A stretch of DNA of 64,000 nucleotides from Pseudomonas sp. MM223 (GCA_947090765.1 OX352322.1:4881501-4945500); one strand, 5' to 3'; numbered from the stretch's first letter, positions 44,251 through 55,920 are shown. A program made the numbers and translations. The notes: generated by a model not told the origin, from the sequence alone.

Positions 44251-46021
44251 CGGCGTTGATCCAGTCTTTGACGACCTGGGCTACACGGCCCGGGTCTTCG
44301 GCCACCAGGCCTTTGATTGCGTTGAGCTGTGCCTCGTAACCCTCGCTCGGGCTAGGCAGCAGAATGCTTGTCGGGCCACCCAGGCTGACGCGGTCGTTGG
44401 CCAGTTCGCCATCCAACCCCACCATGCCGCCCAGCTCCATGTCGCTATCAGAAGCAGCCTGCTTGCCGCCCCCTGTAATGTTGTTCAGCACCGGCCGCAG
44501 CACGCCGAACACCAGCACCAGGATGAACACCACACCCAGCACTTGCTTGACTATGTCCCAGAACCACGGCTGCTGGTAGAAGGCGATATCGGCAATTTCT
44601 TCGCCGCGGTCGGCGGCAAATGGCACGTTGATCACCGTCACGCTGTCGCCACGGCTGGCATCGAAGCCGACCGCGTCCTGCACCAGGCGTGTGAAGCGCG
44701 CCAGGTCCTCGGCAGCCCACGGCGCACGGCTGGTGTTGCCGGTGGCCGGGTCGATCTTGACCTGGTCGTCCACTACCACCGCCACCGACAGGCGGGTCAT
44801 GCGCCCCTGCTGCTGGCGGGTGTGGCTGATGGAGCGGTCCAGCTCGAAGTTCTTGGTGCTTTGCTGGCGTTTGTCCGACGGGTACGGCGCAAGCATTGGC
44901 TGGCCGGTGGCCGGGTCCATGATTTGCTGGCCGTTGGCGTCCACCAGCGGTTGGCCAGGCTGAATGGCTGCGGCCGGGGTAGCGGCGCCACCGGTGGTTT
45001 GCGGTGCCGAAGCGGCGCCTGGCGGCTGGTTGCTCAGCGCACCTGGCACACCTTGCGGGCCTTGGCTGCTGGCACGCTGCTCGTCAACCGACTGCTCGCT
45101 GCGCAGCGCTGGCTGGTCGGGGTTGAACTGCTCGGCGGTGGACTCGACGGCACTGAAGTCCAGGTCGGCAGACACTTCGGCCTTGTATCGGTCATTGCCC
45201 AGCACGGGTTGCAGGATGTTGCGCACGCGTTGGGTGAGCATGCTTTCCATGCGGCGGCTGTAGTCGTACTGCTTGCCAGCCTCGGTCAGGGCAGAATCCT
45301 GCACCTGCTCGGACAGCAAGTTACCCTTCTGGTCGACCACGGTGACCTGGGATTTGTCCAGCTCTGGCACACTGGTGGCCACCAGGTTGACGATGGCCAA
45401 CACCTGGCCGGCTTCCAGCGCACGGCCTGGGTACAGCTCGACCAGTACCGAAGCGCTGGGCTTGCGGTCGTCGCGCACGAACACCGAGCTTTTCGGGATG
45501 GCCAGGTGCACGCGTGCGGCCTTGACGTTGTTCAGGCTCGAAACGGTACGCGCCAGCTCGCCTTCAAGGCTGCGGCGGTAACGCGTGGCTTCCATGAACT
45601 GGCTGGTGCCCAGGCCCTGCTCCTTGTCGAGCAGTTCGAAGCCGACATTGCCATCGCTGGGCGCCACGCCGGCAGCCGCCAGTTTCAGGCGCGCACGGGA
45701 GAGGTCGTCGGCCTTGACCAGCAGAGCACCGGAATTGGGCTCAACGTTATAGGGGATGTCAGCAGCACTCAGGGTGTCCATGACCTGCTTGGTGTCCATG
45801 CCCGACAGGCTGCCGTACAGCGGACGGTAATCGGGTTGTTGCGACCACAGCACCACGGCAAAGCCGATTGCCACGCTGGCCGCCAGGCCGACCATGAGGC
45901 CGACTTGGCGCAGCATGGGCATCTGCGAGATGTTTTCCAGGAACGACATGCCTGGCAACGGGCGTTTGGCCGCTGCCGAGCCCGTCTTGGCGGGGGCGTT
46001 GTCGACGACTGCTTCAGCCAT
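44243..46021 (-). CDS. fliF: Flagellar MS-ring protein FliF
   Basis: 592 residues. Two membrane helices (about 34-53 and 470-490) frame the periplasmic ring-building domains (YRPLYGSLSGMDTKQVMDTLSAADIPYNVEPNSGALLVKAD; ARVHLAIPKSSVFVRDDRKPSASVLVEL). The C-terminal cytoplasmic tail binds FliG (YEAQLNAIKGLVAEDPGRVAQVVKDWIN). It is the base on which the rotor forms, and FlhF recruits it to the pole. Confidence 0.98.
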   Translation of the reverse strand: MAEAVVDNAPAKTGSAAAKRPLPGMSFLENISQMPMLRQVGLMVGLAASVAIGFAVVLWSQQPDYRPLYGSLSGMDTKQVMDTLSAADIPYNVEPNSGALLVKADDLSRARLKLAAAGVAPSDGNVGFELLDKEQGLGTSQFMEATRYRRSLEGELARTVSSLNNVKAARVHLAIPKSSVFVRDDRKPSASVLVELYPGRALEAGQVLAIVNLVATSVPELDKSQVTVVDQKGNLLSEQVQDSALTEAGKQYDYSRRMESMLTQRVRNILQPVLGNDRYKAEVSADLDFSAVESTAEQFNPDQPALRSEQSVDEQRASSQGPQGVPGALSNQPPGAASAPQTTGGAATPAAAIQPGQPLVDANGQQIMDPATGQPMLAPYPSDKRQQSTKNFELDRSISHTRQQQGRMTRLSVAVVVDDQVKIDPATGNTSRAPWAAEDLARFTRLVQDAVGFDASRGDSVTVINVPFAADRGEEIADIAFYQQPWFWDIVKQVLGVVFILVLVFGVLRPVLNNITGGGKQAASDSDMELGGMVGLDGELANDRVSLGGPTSILLPSPSEGYEAQLNAIKGLVAEDPGRVAQVVKDWINADE

Positions 46022-46036
46022 GGTTTACGTCCGTCC

Positions 46037-46369
46037 TCAAACCGGCATCTGCATGATGTCCTGGTACGCCTGGACCAGCTTGTTGCGTACCTGGGTCATG
46101 GCCTGCATCGACACGCTGGCCTTTTGCGAAGCAATCATCACGTCGGTCAGGTCGACGCCACTCTTGCCGATCTCGAAGGCATTGGCCAGCTGGGTGGAGG
46201 CCTGCTGGGTCTCATGCACCTTGCCAATGGCCTGGCCAAGCATGTCGGCAAAGGTACTCTGCCCCGGCGCCAGCTCAGGGGCGGCGGTGACCTTGGGCAG
46301 CGACATTGCATCGGCCTGCATGGCCCGCATGTCCAACATCAGACGATTGAATTCAACACCTTGGCTCAT
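46037..46369 (-). CDS. fliE: Flagellar hook-basal body complex protein FliE
   Basis: 110 residues from [17 protein letters not shown], with GGAGAGAA upstream. The helical C-terminal part is typical: [40 protein letters not shown] in family pattern. It joins the MS ring to the rod. It is first in fliEFGHIJ, under a near-consensus sigma-54 promoter. Confidence 0.96.
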   Translation of the reverse strand: MSQGVEFNRLMLDMRAMQADAMSLPKVTAAPELAPGQSTFADMLGQAIGKVHETQQASTQLANAFEIGKSGVDLTDVMIASQKASVSMQAMTQVRNKLVQAYQDIMQMPV

Positions 46370-46430
46370 GACCCTTCTCTCTCCTGCGGCCGCATTTTTT
46401 TGACACTCATGCGGCGGATAGCCTACGTAA

Positions 46431-46446
46431 AGCAACAAAGGTGCCA
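46431..46446 (-). promoter_or_regulatory. Sigma-54 promoter of fliEFGHIJ
   Basis: On the minus strand TGGCACCTTTGTTGCT fits TGGCACG-N4-TTGCW at all positions except one. It lies 62 bases before the fliE ATG. FleQ is the expected activator in Pseudomonas. Confidence 0.88.
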
Positions 46447-46484
46447 GCCTCTGCGGACACGCCCACTTGGTTTAACACGCCCCT

Positions 46485-46597
46485 GTAGGAGCGGCCTTGC
46501 GCCGCGAAAGGGCGCGCAGCGGCCCCAGGTTTCAGCATCGCCGCAGAGAGTGCCGGGGCCGCTGCGCGACCCTTTCGCGGCGCAAGGCCGCTCCTAC
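46485..46597. repeat. REP inverted pair (GTAGGAGCGGCCTTGC family)
   Basis: Arms 46485-46512 and 46570-46597 are exact 28-base inverted copies. They lie between fleR and the fliE promoter and may end the fleSR transcript. Confidence 0.88.
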
Positions 46598-46631
46598 AAG
46601 GGATCGCGACTGGTGCCAGGCGAGGTGATCG

Positions 46632-47986
<1,355 letters not shown>

Positions 47987-47987
<1 letters not shown>

Positions 47988-49204
47988 TACACGCCCCCCG
48001 CCAATTGCCCGTCGATCAACGGCAGCTCTACCCGCACACAGGTGCCACGGCCCACTTTCGAGCGCAGGTGCACATGGCCCTGATGCGCACGCACCACGGC
48101 CTTCACCACAGCCAGGCCCAGGCCGGTGCCGGTGGCCTTGGTGGTGAGGAACGGCTCGCCCAGACGCGCCAACAACTCGGCGGCGATACCGCTGCCGGCA
48201 TCACTGACACACAGGTGCAGGGTGCGTTCGCGACGGAACAGGTGCACCTTCAAGCGCGCCGGGCCGTCGCTGGCCTGCAGGGCATTTTCGATCAGGTTGA
48301 GCAAGGCACCGACCAGGGTGTCGCGGTTACACAGCAACTCGCCCAGGTGGCTGTCGCACTGCCAGCGTACCGCATGGCCCTGAACATGGGCCTGGGCCGC
48401 CTGCTGCAAGGCCTGGAACAATGCCTTGGCCGTAACCCGATCACCCAGCGGCAGCTCGCCACGGGCAAACACCAGCATGTCGCGCACCTGGTGCTCCAGT
48501 TCGTGCAGGCGCTCCTTCAGGGTACCGGCGAAGCGCTGGCGGGTTTCTGCACTCAATGCTTGCTCGCTATCGGCCAGGTGGCTGGCGTAGAGCATGGCTG
48601 CCGACAGCGGCGTGCGTATTTGGTGGGCCAGCGAGGCGACCATGCGCCCCAGCGACGACAGCCGCTCGTGGCGGGCCAGCTGGTCTTGCAGGCGACGGGT
48701 TTCAGTCAGGTCGTTGAGCAGCACCAACTGGCCGGGTTCGGCATCCAGTGAGCGGGTGGCGATGGACAGCCGGCGGCCGTCGCGCAGCGAGATTTCATGG
48801 CCATCGTCCTTGCGCGGCGCAAAGCTGCGGGCAATCACCTGGCGCCACAATTCGCCGATCAGTGGCTGGCCAAGCAGTTCGCAGGCGGCCGGGTTGGCTT
48901 CGCGCACCAGGCCCTGGCCATCGATCACGATCACCCCACCGGGCAGCAGGTCCAGCAGGTTCTGCAGGCGGTTGGCCAAACGTTCCTTTTCGCTCAGTTC
49001 TTCGATGCGCTGGGCACTGACCACCGCCAGCTCGCCCTTGAGCTCGCTGACCCGGGCCTCAAGCAGGCTGTACGACTGGCTGAGTTGGCTGGACACCTGG
49101 TTGAACAGGGCGAAGGCTTGCTCGATACCCTGGTGGCTGTCCTGCTCGATCGGGGTGTGCCCCTGATGATCGGGGGCTCGGGTTACGTGGGCGGCCTGGG
49201 GCAT
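47987..49204 (-). CDS. fleS: Sensor histidine kinase FleS
   Basis: 405 residues, with no membrane helix, so it is cytoplasmic. A coiled coil (about 30-85) leads into a PAS domain (LLPGGVIVIDGQGLVREANPAACELLGQPLIG), then HisKA with His194 (VASLAHQIRTPLSAAM) and HATPase (NLIENALQASDG, SDAGSGIAAELLARLGEPF, TGLGLAVVKAVV). It phosphorylates FleR. A near-consensus sigma-54 promoter lies upstream. Confidence 0.97.
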
Positions 49205-49257
49205 CGTGCTCTCTCGCGTGGCTGACCGTCATAAAAACGGTGTGTTGCCAGCGGTGT

Positions 49258-49273
49258 AGCAATAGCCGTGCCG
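49258..49273 (-). promoter_or_regulatory. Sigma-54 promoter of fleSR
   Basis: On the minus strand CGGCACGGCTATTGCT matches TGGCACG-N4-TTGCW except for the first base. It lies 54 bases before the fleS start. FleQ activates fleSR in P. aeruginosa, which fits. Confidence 0.85.
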
Positions 49274-49301
49274 GGGATGGGGATTTGTGATGTTTGTGCC
49301 G

Positions 49302-49331
49302 GCCTCTTCGCGGGTTCACCCGCGAAGAGGC
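49302..49331. repeat. Compact REP palindrome (TTCGCGGG family)
   Basis: GCCTCTTCGCGGG (49302-49314) and CCCGCGAAGAGGC (49319-49331) pair perfectly around TTCA. It stands 15 bases beyond the fleQ stop and just upstream of the fleS promoter. It has no T run. Confidence 0.88.
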
Positions 49332-49345
49332 CTCGACAGGCAACA

Positions 49346-50821
49346 TCAATCCTCTGCCTGGTCCTCACCGCCTTGGCGGCTCATGCCGTACTTGCGCATC
49401 TTCTCGACCAGGGTGGTACGGCGAATACGCAAACGTTCAGCCGCACGCGCAACGATACCGTTGGCATCGTCCAGCGCCTGCTGGATCAGCCCCTGCTCCA
49501 GGCTACCGAGGTAGTCCTTCAGGTCCAGGCCTTCGGGCGGCAGCATCGCAGGGTTGCTGAAGTTTGGCGTGTGGCCATTGATGGCCACGCGCTCTTCCAG
49601 GTCGCTGCGCAGGCTGTCGACCATCTGCTCGTCTTCGTCATCGACGTAGCGGAATTTCTTCGGCAGCTCGGACACGCCAATCACCCCGTACGGGTGCATG
49701 ATCGCCATGCGCTCGACCAGGTTGGCCAGCTCACGTACGTTACCCGGCCAGCCGTGACGGCACAGCGACATGATCGAGGCCGAGTTGAAGCGGATGGAAC
49801 CGCGCTTCTCGTGCTCCATGCGCGAAATCAGCTCGTTCATCAGCAACGGGATGTCTTCCACCCGCTCACGCAGCGGCGCCATCTCGATGGGGAACACGTT
49901 CAGGCGGTAGTACAAGTCTTCACGGAAGGTGCCGTCCTCGATCATGGTCTCGAGGTTTTTGTGCGTCGCGGCAATGATGCGCACATCGATGCTCTGGGTC
50001 TTGTTGCTACCCACACGCTCGAAGGTACGTTCCTGCAGCACGCGCAGCAGCTTGACCTGCATCGGCAGCGGCATGTCGCCGATTTCGTCGAGGAACAGGG
50101 TTCCGCCATTGGCCAGCTCGAAACGCCCGGCACGGCTGGTGATCGCCCCGGTAAAGGCGCCCTTTTCGTGGCCGAACAGTTCGCTTTCCAGCAGCTCGGC
50201 CGGGATCGCGCCACAGTTGACCGGCACAAACGGCGCTTCGCGGCGCTTGGAGTGGTAGTGCAGGTTGCGCGCCACCACTTCCTTGCCAGTGCCCGACTCA
50301 CCCAGGATCAGCACACTGGCATCGGTATCGGCCACTTGCTGCATCATCTGCCGCACGTGCTGGATGGCACGGCTGGTGCCGACCAGGCTGCGGAACAGGT
50401 TGGGCTCGCGCTGGCGGCCGCGCTCGCGCGCCTGGTCGTACATCTCGCGATAGACCTGGGCACGGTGCAGCGAATCCAGCAGCTGGCTGTAGCTGGGTGG
50501 CATCTCCAGGTTGGAAAGCACCCGGCGGCGAAGGTCTTCCGGGAACTCCGCAGAAGAAATTTCACCTAAAAGCAGCACCGGAAGGAACTCATCCCACCCT
50601 GCCACTGTCTTAACGAGCCCAAGGAGATTGCCCGGGGCGTTTACGCTGCCGATGAGCACGCACAATATTTCACGGCTCGAAGACAACGACTCGACCGCCT
50701 GCTGCCAGTCATGGCTCGAGCAAGCGAGGTTTTCTTCGCCGAGGAAGTTCAGCACCACCGCCAGATCGCGGCGGCGCGCGTTGTCGTCATCGATCAGCAG
50801 AATCTTGGTTTCACGCCACAT
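49346..50821 (-). CDS. fleQ: Flagellar master regulator FleQ
   Basis: 491 residues. The N-terminal receiver-like FleQ domain lacks the phosphoacceptor ([11 protein letters not shown] in its place). The AAA+ domain has Walker A GESGTGKE (about 174-181), GAFTGA, and the c-di-GMP contacts known from P. aeruginosa: LFRS at 142-145 and Arg185-Asn186. The C-terminal Fis helix-turn-helix is [25 protein letters not shown]. It activates early flagellar operons with sigma-54, represses or activates exopolysaccharide genes, and is held by FleN. It has its own promoter region upstream. Confidence 0.98.
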   Translation of the reverse strand: MWRETKILLIDDDNARRRDLAVVLNFLGEENLACSSHDWQQAVESLSSSREILCVLIGSVNAPGNLLGLVKTVAGWDEFLPVLLLGEISSAEFPEDLRRRVLSNLEMPPSYSQLLDSLHRAQVYREMYDQARERGRQREPNLFRSLVGTSRAIQHVRQMMQQVADTDASVLILGESGTGKEVVARNLHYHSKRREAPFVPVNCGAIPAELLESELFGHEKGAFTGAITSRAGRFELANGGTLFLDEIGDMPLPMQVKLLRVLQERTFERVGSNKTQSIDVRIIAATHKNLETMIEDGTFREDLYYRLNVFPIEMAPLRERVEDIPLLMNELISRMEHEKRGSIRFNSASIMSLCRHGWPGNVRELANLVERMAIMHPYGVIGVSELPKKFRYVDDEDEQMVDSLRSDLEERVAINGHTPNFSNPAMLPPEGLDLKDYLGSLEQGLIQQALDDANGIVARAAERLRIRRTTLVEKMRKYGMSRQGGEDQAED

Positions 50822-50927
50822 GCAATAGCAACTTCCCTAGTCATATCGCCGCCCTGCAGGGGCATGCTCGACATCGTTCTGACTGAATGGTCAGTGTTCG
50901 GACGTCTGAAATTCGAGAACAGCCACT

Positions 50928-50956
50928 AGTAAAGTCAAAAACTTAAAGGCAGTCAA
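50928..50956 (-). promoter_or_regulatory. Putative sigma-70 promoter of fleQ
   Basis: On the minus strand TTGACT (50951-50956), a 17-base spacer and TTTACT (50928-50933). The -35 matches 5 of 6 and the -10 4 of 6. It is 107 bases before the fleQ ATG. A small inverted repeat ACTGA-ATGG-TCAGT lies in the leader (50882-50895), a possible regulator site. The housekeeping-type promoter fits the place of fleQ at the top of the hierarchy. Confidence 0.5.
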
Positions 50957-50992
50957 ATTAATGGCGCCGAAACGATGCAATCGTGCCCTGCT

Positions 50993-51286
50993 TCAGCTGA
51001 ACAGATGGTATACCTTTGTGGCGTGTTTCGCTTGGTTGATAGACGACATTTGCGTGACCAAGGATTGACGCTCGTCACTTGCAACGTCGATCAGTTGACG
51101 ATAAACCGCCATCAAGGCCTCTAGGTTGGCCCTTACAGCCGCCTCATCTTCTTGCGCCTCCTGCAGCACTTCATCCATCAACGCGCGACAAGCCAGGTCC
51201 AGCTCACCGATGGCCGCCCAGTCGCGCGCTTGCAGGGCCTCGCTCAGGGCCTGACGGGTGTCTTCGATTTGCTGCAACGCGCTCAT
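50993..51286 (-). CDS. fliT: Flagellar export chaperone FliT
   Basis: 97 residues, all helical (MSALQQIEDTRQALSEALQARDWAAIGELD ... RQSLVTQMSSINQAKHATKVYHLFS). Size and position after fliS fit FliT, the chaperone for FliD. It follows fliS by 14 bases. FliT sequences are poorly conserved, so the assignment leans on context. Confidence 0.82.
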   Translation of the reverse strand: MSALQQIEDTRQALSEALQARDWAAIGELDLACRALMDEVLQEAQEDEAAVRANLEALMAVYRQLIDVASDERQSLVTQMSSINQAKHATKVYHLFS

Positions 51287-51300
51287 GGGGGCTCCTAGGG

Positions 51301-51696
51301 TTATTGCTCGGCGGAGGCGATGGCGTCCCAGCCGCTTTTGACGGTGATCATCAATTGGGCGACTTCGTCGATCATGGCCGGGTCGCTGTGCAGGTTGGCT
51401 TGGGTCAGGCGACGCGCCATGTAGTCGTACAGGCTGTCGAGGCGATCCAGCTCGTCCGGGTTGTCGGTCTTTTCCTTGTCCAGCCCCTCACGCAGGCCGC
51501 CGATGATGTCGATGGCCTTGCCCAGCATCAGCCCCTTCTGCGCGACATCGCCGCGAGTAATGGCGCCCTTCGCCTGAGCCATGCGATCGAGCGAGCCCTC
51601 CATCAGCATTTGCACCAGGCGGTGCGGAGTGGCTTCGGAAATTTGGGCGTGGGAATTGACCTTCTGGTACTGGCGAAGGGCTCTCATCGGGTGCAT
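51301..51696 (-). CDS. fliS: Flagellin export chaperone FliS
   Basis: 131 residues with the FliS signature: MRALRQYQKVNSHAQISEATPHRLVQMLMEG at the start, then LGKAIDIIGGLREGLD and LDSLYDYMARRLTQANLHSD. It binds the flagellin C-terminus and prevents early assembly. It lies 79 bases after fliD. Confidence 0.96.
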   Translation of the reverse strand: MHPMRALRQYQKVNSHAQISEATPHRLVQMLMEGSLDRMAQAKGAITRGDVAQKGLMLGKAIDIIGGLREGLDKEKTDNPDELDRLDSLYDYMARRLTQANLHSDPAMIDEVAQLMITVKSGWDAIASAEQ

Positions 51697-51775
51697 GGGG
51701 GATCCTCAGTGAACGGGGCTGGACAGGGGCCGCATACTCAAGTCATCGGCCCTGCCCCGGTTTTCTTTAGTGCGA

Positions 51776-53131
51776 TCAGTCGTCGCTGTTTGACTTGTTC
51801 AGCGCATTGAGCGTGGTCATAACGCTATCACTGGTAGCATTTAACTGCGCAACCAGAGTGTCCATAGCATTGTATTTTTTTGTCAAAGTCTCGGTTAAGG
51901 ACTCGATACGGCGATCCAAAGCAGCTTGAGACTCTTCCAGCTGCTTAAGCTGATTGGTCAAACTGGTCTGGCGAGAGGCGAGAATCCCGCCAGTTTTGGC
52001 GTACTCCTCGGTGCTTTCCGTCATGCGAGTCAGCAGGCCTTCCTTGCCAGTGAAGAGATTGCTGATATCCGCACCATAAGTCTTAACCGACGCCTCCCAC
52101 TTTGTGTCGTTGAACTCAAGCAGGCCAGTTTTCTGGGCAGTATTGATGCCCAACTGCGACAGGGTTCGCAGACCAGCACTGCCAACACTGCGAGTGATTT
52201 CGCTACGGATGGAGTTAACCATGGAGCGCATAGTTGCGTCACCAGTCAGTGCAGCAGCGCCCGTGGCAGCACCGTCAGCCCCGGTCGTGACTTTTGTCTG
52301 AGCATTGATGGTAGTCATAAGTGCGTTGTAGGCATTAACGAACGATTGCACCGATGTTTTAAGCGTATCGCTGTTGCTACTTAGCGCGAGACTAGCCTTA
52401 CCTTCTTTCACCAAAGTAATGTCTACGCCACTGACAGCACCGGTTACAGTATTAGACGCTGACTCCAATTCTAAGCCGTCCAGGGTGTATTTAGCATTCT
52501 GCGGCTTGGCGATAGTGGTCACACTCGACGCCATACTGGCAGTACCGCCCAAGGTGAGCTCGGTCCCCTCCCCCATTTTCGTAGACGAGAAAATCAATCG
52601 CGAACCACCTGCGTCGGTCACGATGTTCGCTGTGATACCCTTGGACTGCAGTTGCCCGTTAATCGTGTCGCGGGCTTGCTGCAAGGTGGCCCCGGCGGCG
52701 ATGGTCACGCTATGCGAAGCGCTGCCTTGGTTGATGATCAGCGTCTGCGATTCACCTGAATCATTAACAACCGTTGAGGTCTTCTCGTAAACCTGCGTCG
52801 AAATCTTTGAAGCGGTCGCCAGCTGCTTGATTTCCAACGCATAATTGCCAGAAGACGCGCCGTCACCTAGCTTAATTTTTGCGACGCTTTCATCCGAAGA
52901 GGTAGATGCGAGACCGGTGAAGCTCGACGCCGCATTTAGCTTGGCTATGGCTGATCGGAAGGTGTCCAATGCGCTCTTGACTGTACCGATAGCCGAAAGC
53001 GAGGTAGAAGCTGTAGTCGTTTGCTTGTTGATCTGAGTCTGCTTGGGGGCTTTTTCGGCGTCAGCCAACGCGGAAACGATTTCGCCGATCTTGAGGCCAG
53101 AACCCAGCCCGGTAATAGTTGAACTCGCCAT
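51776..53131 (-). CDS. fliD: Flagellar cap protein FliD
   Basis: 451 residues from MASSTITGLGSGLKIGEIVSAL; ATG 53131 was chosen since GGAG lies eight bases upstream. Conserved N-terminal cap helix region, flagellin-like insert (ATLQQARDTINGQLQSKGITANIV) and C-terminal coiled coil (QTSLTNQLKQLEESQAALDRRIESLTETLTKKYNAMDTLVAQLNAT). It caps the filament and helps flagellin insertion. It has its own sigma-54 type promoter overlapping the end of flaG. Confidence 0.97.
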   Translation of the reverse strand: MASSTITGLGSGLKIGEIVSALADAEKAPKQTQINKQTTTASTSLSAIGTVKSALDTFRSAIAKLNAASSFTGLASTSSDESVAKIKLGDGASSGNYALEIKQLATASKISTQVYEKTSTVVNDSGESQTLIINQGSASHSVTIAAGATLQQARDTINGQLQSKGITANIVTDAGGSRLIFSSTKMGEGTELTLGGTASMASSVTTIAKPQNAKYTLDGLELESASNTVTGAVSGVDITLVKEGKASLALSSNSDTLKTSVQSFVNAYNALMTTINAQTKVTTGADGAATGAAALTGDATMRSMVNSIRSEITRSVGSAGLRTLSQLGINTAQKTGLLEFNDTKWEASVKTYGADISNLFTGKEGLLTRMTESTEEYAKTGGILASRQTSLTNQLKQLEESQAALDRRIESLTETLTKKYNAMDTLVAQLNATSDSVMTTLNALNKSNSDD

Positions 53132-53193
53132 CTTCACGCTCCTTTTCCGGTGACCGTCGAAAAACCGACGAAAACGCGCCCGTACTGCCCTCT

Positions 53194-53209
53194 ATCAAAA
53201 GTCGTGCCA
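53194..53209 (-). promoter_or_regulatory. Putative sigma-54 promoter of fliD
   Basis: On the minus strand TGGCACGACTTTTGAT matches TGGCACG-N4-TTGCW except that the -12 GC is GA. It starts 2 bases after the flaG stop and lies 63 bases before the fliD ATG. Confidence 0.7.
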
Positions 53210-53211
53210 AC

Positions 53212-53562
53212 TCACACCTGCGTATTGAACAACAGGCTGTTAGCATCCTTGAGATTTTCCGCTAGTTTCAGTGCCTCTTCAGAGGGCAACTGGCGGATCA
53301 CTTCCCCACTCTGACGGGCAATGACCTTGACCACCACCTGACCAGTGGAGTCATCAATTGAAAAATCGAGTTGTCGCTCTGAAGCCTTAACGAAATCCTG
53401 GATGGCATTGACGGCGCTTTCCAGATCTTGCCGGGCCGCAGACTTGGATTCTTTGCTGCCTAGCTCTTTGGCCGACTGCTCATTGGCTAGCCGCTTGCTC
53501 GATAATGAGTCGGGCGCAGCGGAGGCGGGATAGGACAGGCCTAGTTTCACGCTCATATCCAT
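53212..53562 (-). CDS. flaG: FlaG family protein
   Basis: 116 residues. Start ATG 53562 has AGAGGTG six bases upstream; a second ATG follows two codons later. The C-terminal FlaG fold is FVKASERQLDFSIDDSTGQVVVKVIARQSGEVIRQLPSEEALKLAENL. FlaG limits filament length in several species. It begins 20 bases after the end of the fliC terminator, so it probably depends on read-through from fliC. Confidence 0.93.
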   Translation of the reverse strand: MDMSVKLGLSYPASAAPDSLSSKRLANEQSAKELGSKESKSAARQDLESAVNAIQDFVKASERQLDFSIDDSTGQVVVKVIARQSGEVIRQLPSEEALKLAENLKDANSLLFNTQV

Positions 53563-53581
53563 TTCTTACACCTCTTTTTCG

Positions 53582-53618
53582 TGAAAAGACGAAAGGGTAC
53601 GTCACCGTACCCTTCGTC
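53582..53618 (-). terminator. Terminator after fliC
   Basis: On the minus strand the stem is GACGAAGGGTACG / CGTACCCTTTCGTC with a GTGA loop and one bulged base, followed by TTTTC (+ strand 53582-53586). It lies 20 bases past the fliC stop and partly insulates flaG. Confidence 0.85.
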
Positions 53619-53638
53619 AAATTACTCAGCTTTTGGTA

Positions 53639-55705
53639 TTAGCCCAGCAGTTTCAGTACCGAAGACGGCAACTGGTTGGCCTGAGACAGGATCGCGGTGG
53701 AAGCCTGTTGCAGGGTTTGCTGCTTGGTCAGTTCGGCAGTTTCAGCAGCGAAGTCAGCATCCTGCACCCGGCTGCGAGCAGCAGTGGAGTTTTCGGAGAT
53801 GCTGTTCAAGTTCGAAACGGTGGAGTCAAAGCGGTTCTGCACTGCACCCAACGACGCCCGCTGGCTGTCAACCTGCTGCATAGCACCATCCAGTGCCTGA
53901 ATCGCTTGCTGGGCGGACGCAGCATCCAAAATGCTCAGGCTGCTCACACTGGTTTCCTGAGTTACAGCTTTAGTCGTGGAGGCAGCAAGGCCCAAGGCAG
54001 CCAGGCCAGTGCCATTGCTACCATCTGCAATGGTAATGTCTTCATCTGCACTGAATTCAAGCGTACCAGTCTCAGCATTGACGCTAGCAGTAACACCGGT
54101 GCTGGAGCTATTGATAGCCTCAGCAATATCGGACATATCCGACCCTTTGGTGAACTTAACTTCAACGCCATTGACCGAAATCGAGGTGTCTGCAACCAGT
54201 TTCGCCTTGGTGGTCCCCGAAGTCAGGCCCAGACTATCCAAAGCACCAGCAGTCGCATTTTCCAGCTTGACATCTTTGCCATCAGCCGAAGTCAAAATCA
54301 GACGACCATCAGAGCTGGCGCTTGCAGTCACACCATTTTTCGCAGTAGTCGAAGCAGTATTGATTGCTGAAACGATAGCATCCATCGTGCTGCCCGCATT
54401 GATATCGACTTGAGTACCGTTGACCTTAATGGAAGCAGATGAGGTCAATCCGCTTGCGGTATTCTTCACCAGATCGGTACGTGCGACGAACGTGCCAGCA
54501 CCAAACAAGCCGTTTACAGTAGCAGCAGTTGACGAGCGACCAACTGTAAAGTCGGTTTTAGAGCTCAGCGACAGGGTCCCAGTAGTACCATCCGCGCTTT
54601 TCTCAATCTTCGCAGTTACACCGGTATTGGCAGATTCAGCATTGATCTTACTTACAACCTGATCAAGCGTGTCGGAACCTTTCACAGCGATCACACTACT
54701 ACCAATGACCAAGTCACCAGCTGCTGCGTTGCCTACCGGCTCAGCTTTAAGCGAAATTTTACCATCGAGTGATTTATTAGTGGTGGTATCCGAACCGTCT
54801 CCAGCATTACCGGCAGTTACACCCAACTTCGTAAGTACAGCGGCACCATCCGTACCAGTGCCAGCGACAGCTACGGAGCCACCTGTGGACGCAGCGCGAA
54901 CGCTCAGCTTCCCATCTACAACCGACGCCACTACTTGGTTGGCTGCCGCGAAGGAAGAAGAAGCATCGTTGATTTTCTTCACGACCGAATCAAGAGTATC
55001 GGTCGACTCCACATTTACCTTGTTGGCTGCACCACCGAAGGTGAGCTCGCCAGCGGCGCCAATTTGTTTATCACCAACAACAAAACTTGTAGAGCCCGCA
55101 AGGCTTGCTGCAGTCGTGACCACATCCGCTTTACCGGTAACAACGGCACTCAGCTTGGAAGCACCGCCAGAAACAGAGGCCTCCGTGTAGTTACCTTTCA
55201 GATCGCTAGCGCTAATTGAACGCATGCCAAACGAAATAGTTTCATTCGCATTGGCACCAACTTGGAACGAAGTGCTGCTGAAGGTTCCATCCAGCAGATT
55301 ACGACCACCGAAAGTTGTGGTATTGGCAATACGGGTTAGCTCACCCGACAGTGCAGTAAATTCCTGCTGCAGGGAAGAACGATCTTCATCGCTGTTCGAA
55401 CCGTTAGCGGATTGCAGAGCCAGTTCACGCATACGCTGCAGGATATCGGTCGAAGCCTGCATCGCGCCTTCAGCGGTCTGGGCGATCGAAATACCATCGT
55501 TGGCGTTCTTTACAGCAACGGTGAGACCTTTGACTTGGCTGGTCAGACGGTTGGCGATCTGCAGGCCAGCGGCGTCGTCTTTGGCGCTGTTGATTTTCAG
55601 GCCAGAGGACAGGCGGGACATCGAGGTGCCCAGCGCGTCGGAAGCACGGTTCAGGTTCTTCTGAACGCCCAAGGAGGTGATGTTAGTGTTAACGGTCAAA
55701 GCCAT
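53639..55705 (-). CDS. fliC: Flagellin FliC (long form)
   Basis: 688 residues. Conserved D0/D1 parts are at residues 1 to about 140 ([55 protein letters not shown]) and about 595-688 ([33 protein letters not shown] ... [10 protein letters not shown]). The 450-residue centre is Ser/Thr/Ala/Gly-rich with several flagellin_IN-like segments ([49 protein letters not shown]). Long flagellins of this size occur in the P. putida group. It has GAGGAA before the ATG, a sigma-28 promoter upstream and a strong terminator. Confidence 0.98.
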   Translation of the reverse strand: MALTVNTNITSLGVQKNLNRASDALGTSMSRLSSGLKINSAKDDAAGLQIANRLTSQVKGLTVAVKNANDGISIAQTAEGAMQASTDILQRMRELALQSANGSNSDEDRSSLQQEFTALSGELTRIANTTTFGGRNLLDGTFSSTSFQVGANANETISFGMRSISASDLKGNYTEASVSGGASKLSAVVTGKADVVTTAASLAGSTSFVVGDKQIGAAGELTFGGAANKVNVESTDTLDSVVKKINDASSSFAAANQVVASVVDGKLSVRAASTGGSVAVAGTGTDGAAVLTKLGVTAGNAGDGSDTTTNKSLDGKISLKAEPVGNAAAGDLVIGSSVIAVKGSDTLDQVVSKINAESANTGVTAKIEKSADGTTGTLSLSSKTDFTVGRSSTAATVNGLFGAGTFVARTDLVKNTASGLTSSASIKVNGTQVDINAGSTMDAIVSAINTASTTAKNGVTASASSDGRLILTSADGKDVKLENATAGALDSLGLTSGTTKAKLVADTSISVNGVEVKFTKGSDMSDIAEAINSSSTGVTASVNAETGTLEFSADEDITIADGSNGTGLAALGLAASTTKAVTQETSVSSLSILDAASAQQAIQALDGAMQQVDSQRASLGAVQNRFDSTVSNLNSISENSTAARSRVQDADFAAETAELTKQQTLQQASTAILSQANQLPSSVLKLLG

Positions 55706-55785
55706 GACGAATTCCTCGTTGAATGGATACAGCGGCTTCCGGCCCTGGCGACAGCCGGGTGTGGCCTAGAGAACCTTCGTAATGG

Positions 55786-55812
55786 TTATCGTCGGGTGCG
55801 CGGGTTGCTTGA
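55786..55812 (-). promoter_or_regulatory. FliA (sigma-28) promoter of fliC
   Basis: On the minus strand TCAAGCAA, 11 bases, GACGATAA. This keeps the sigma-28 spacing, and the -10 matches GCCGATAA at 7 of 8. The fliC ATG is 80 bases downstream of the -10. Confidence 0.88.
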
Positions 55813-55920
55813 GGGGTTTTTCGAAAAAAAAATGCTGGCATGGGGCCAGCCTCGGGAAATCAAGGGGTTAGGGGCGGATTATTGGCGTCAAAAACCGTTC
55901 AAAACCGGCTGAACACCACC

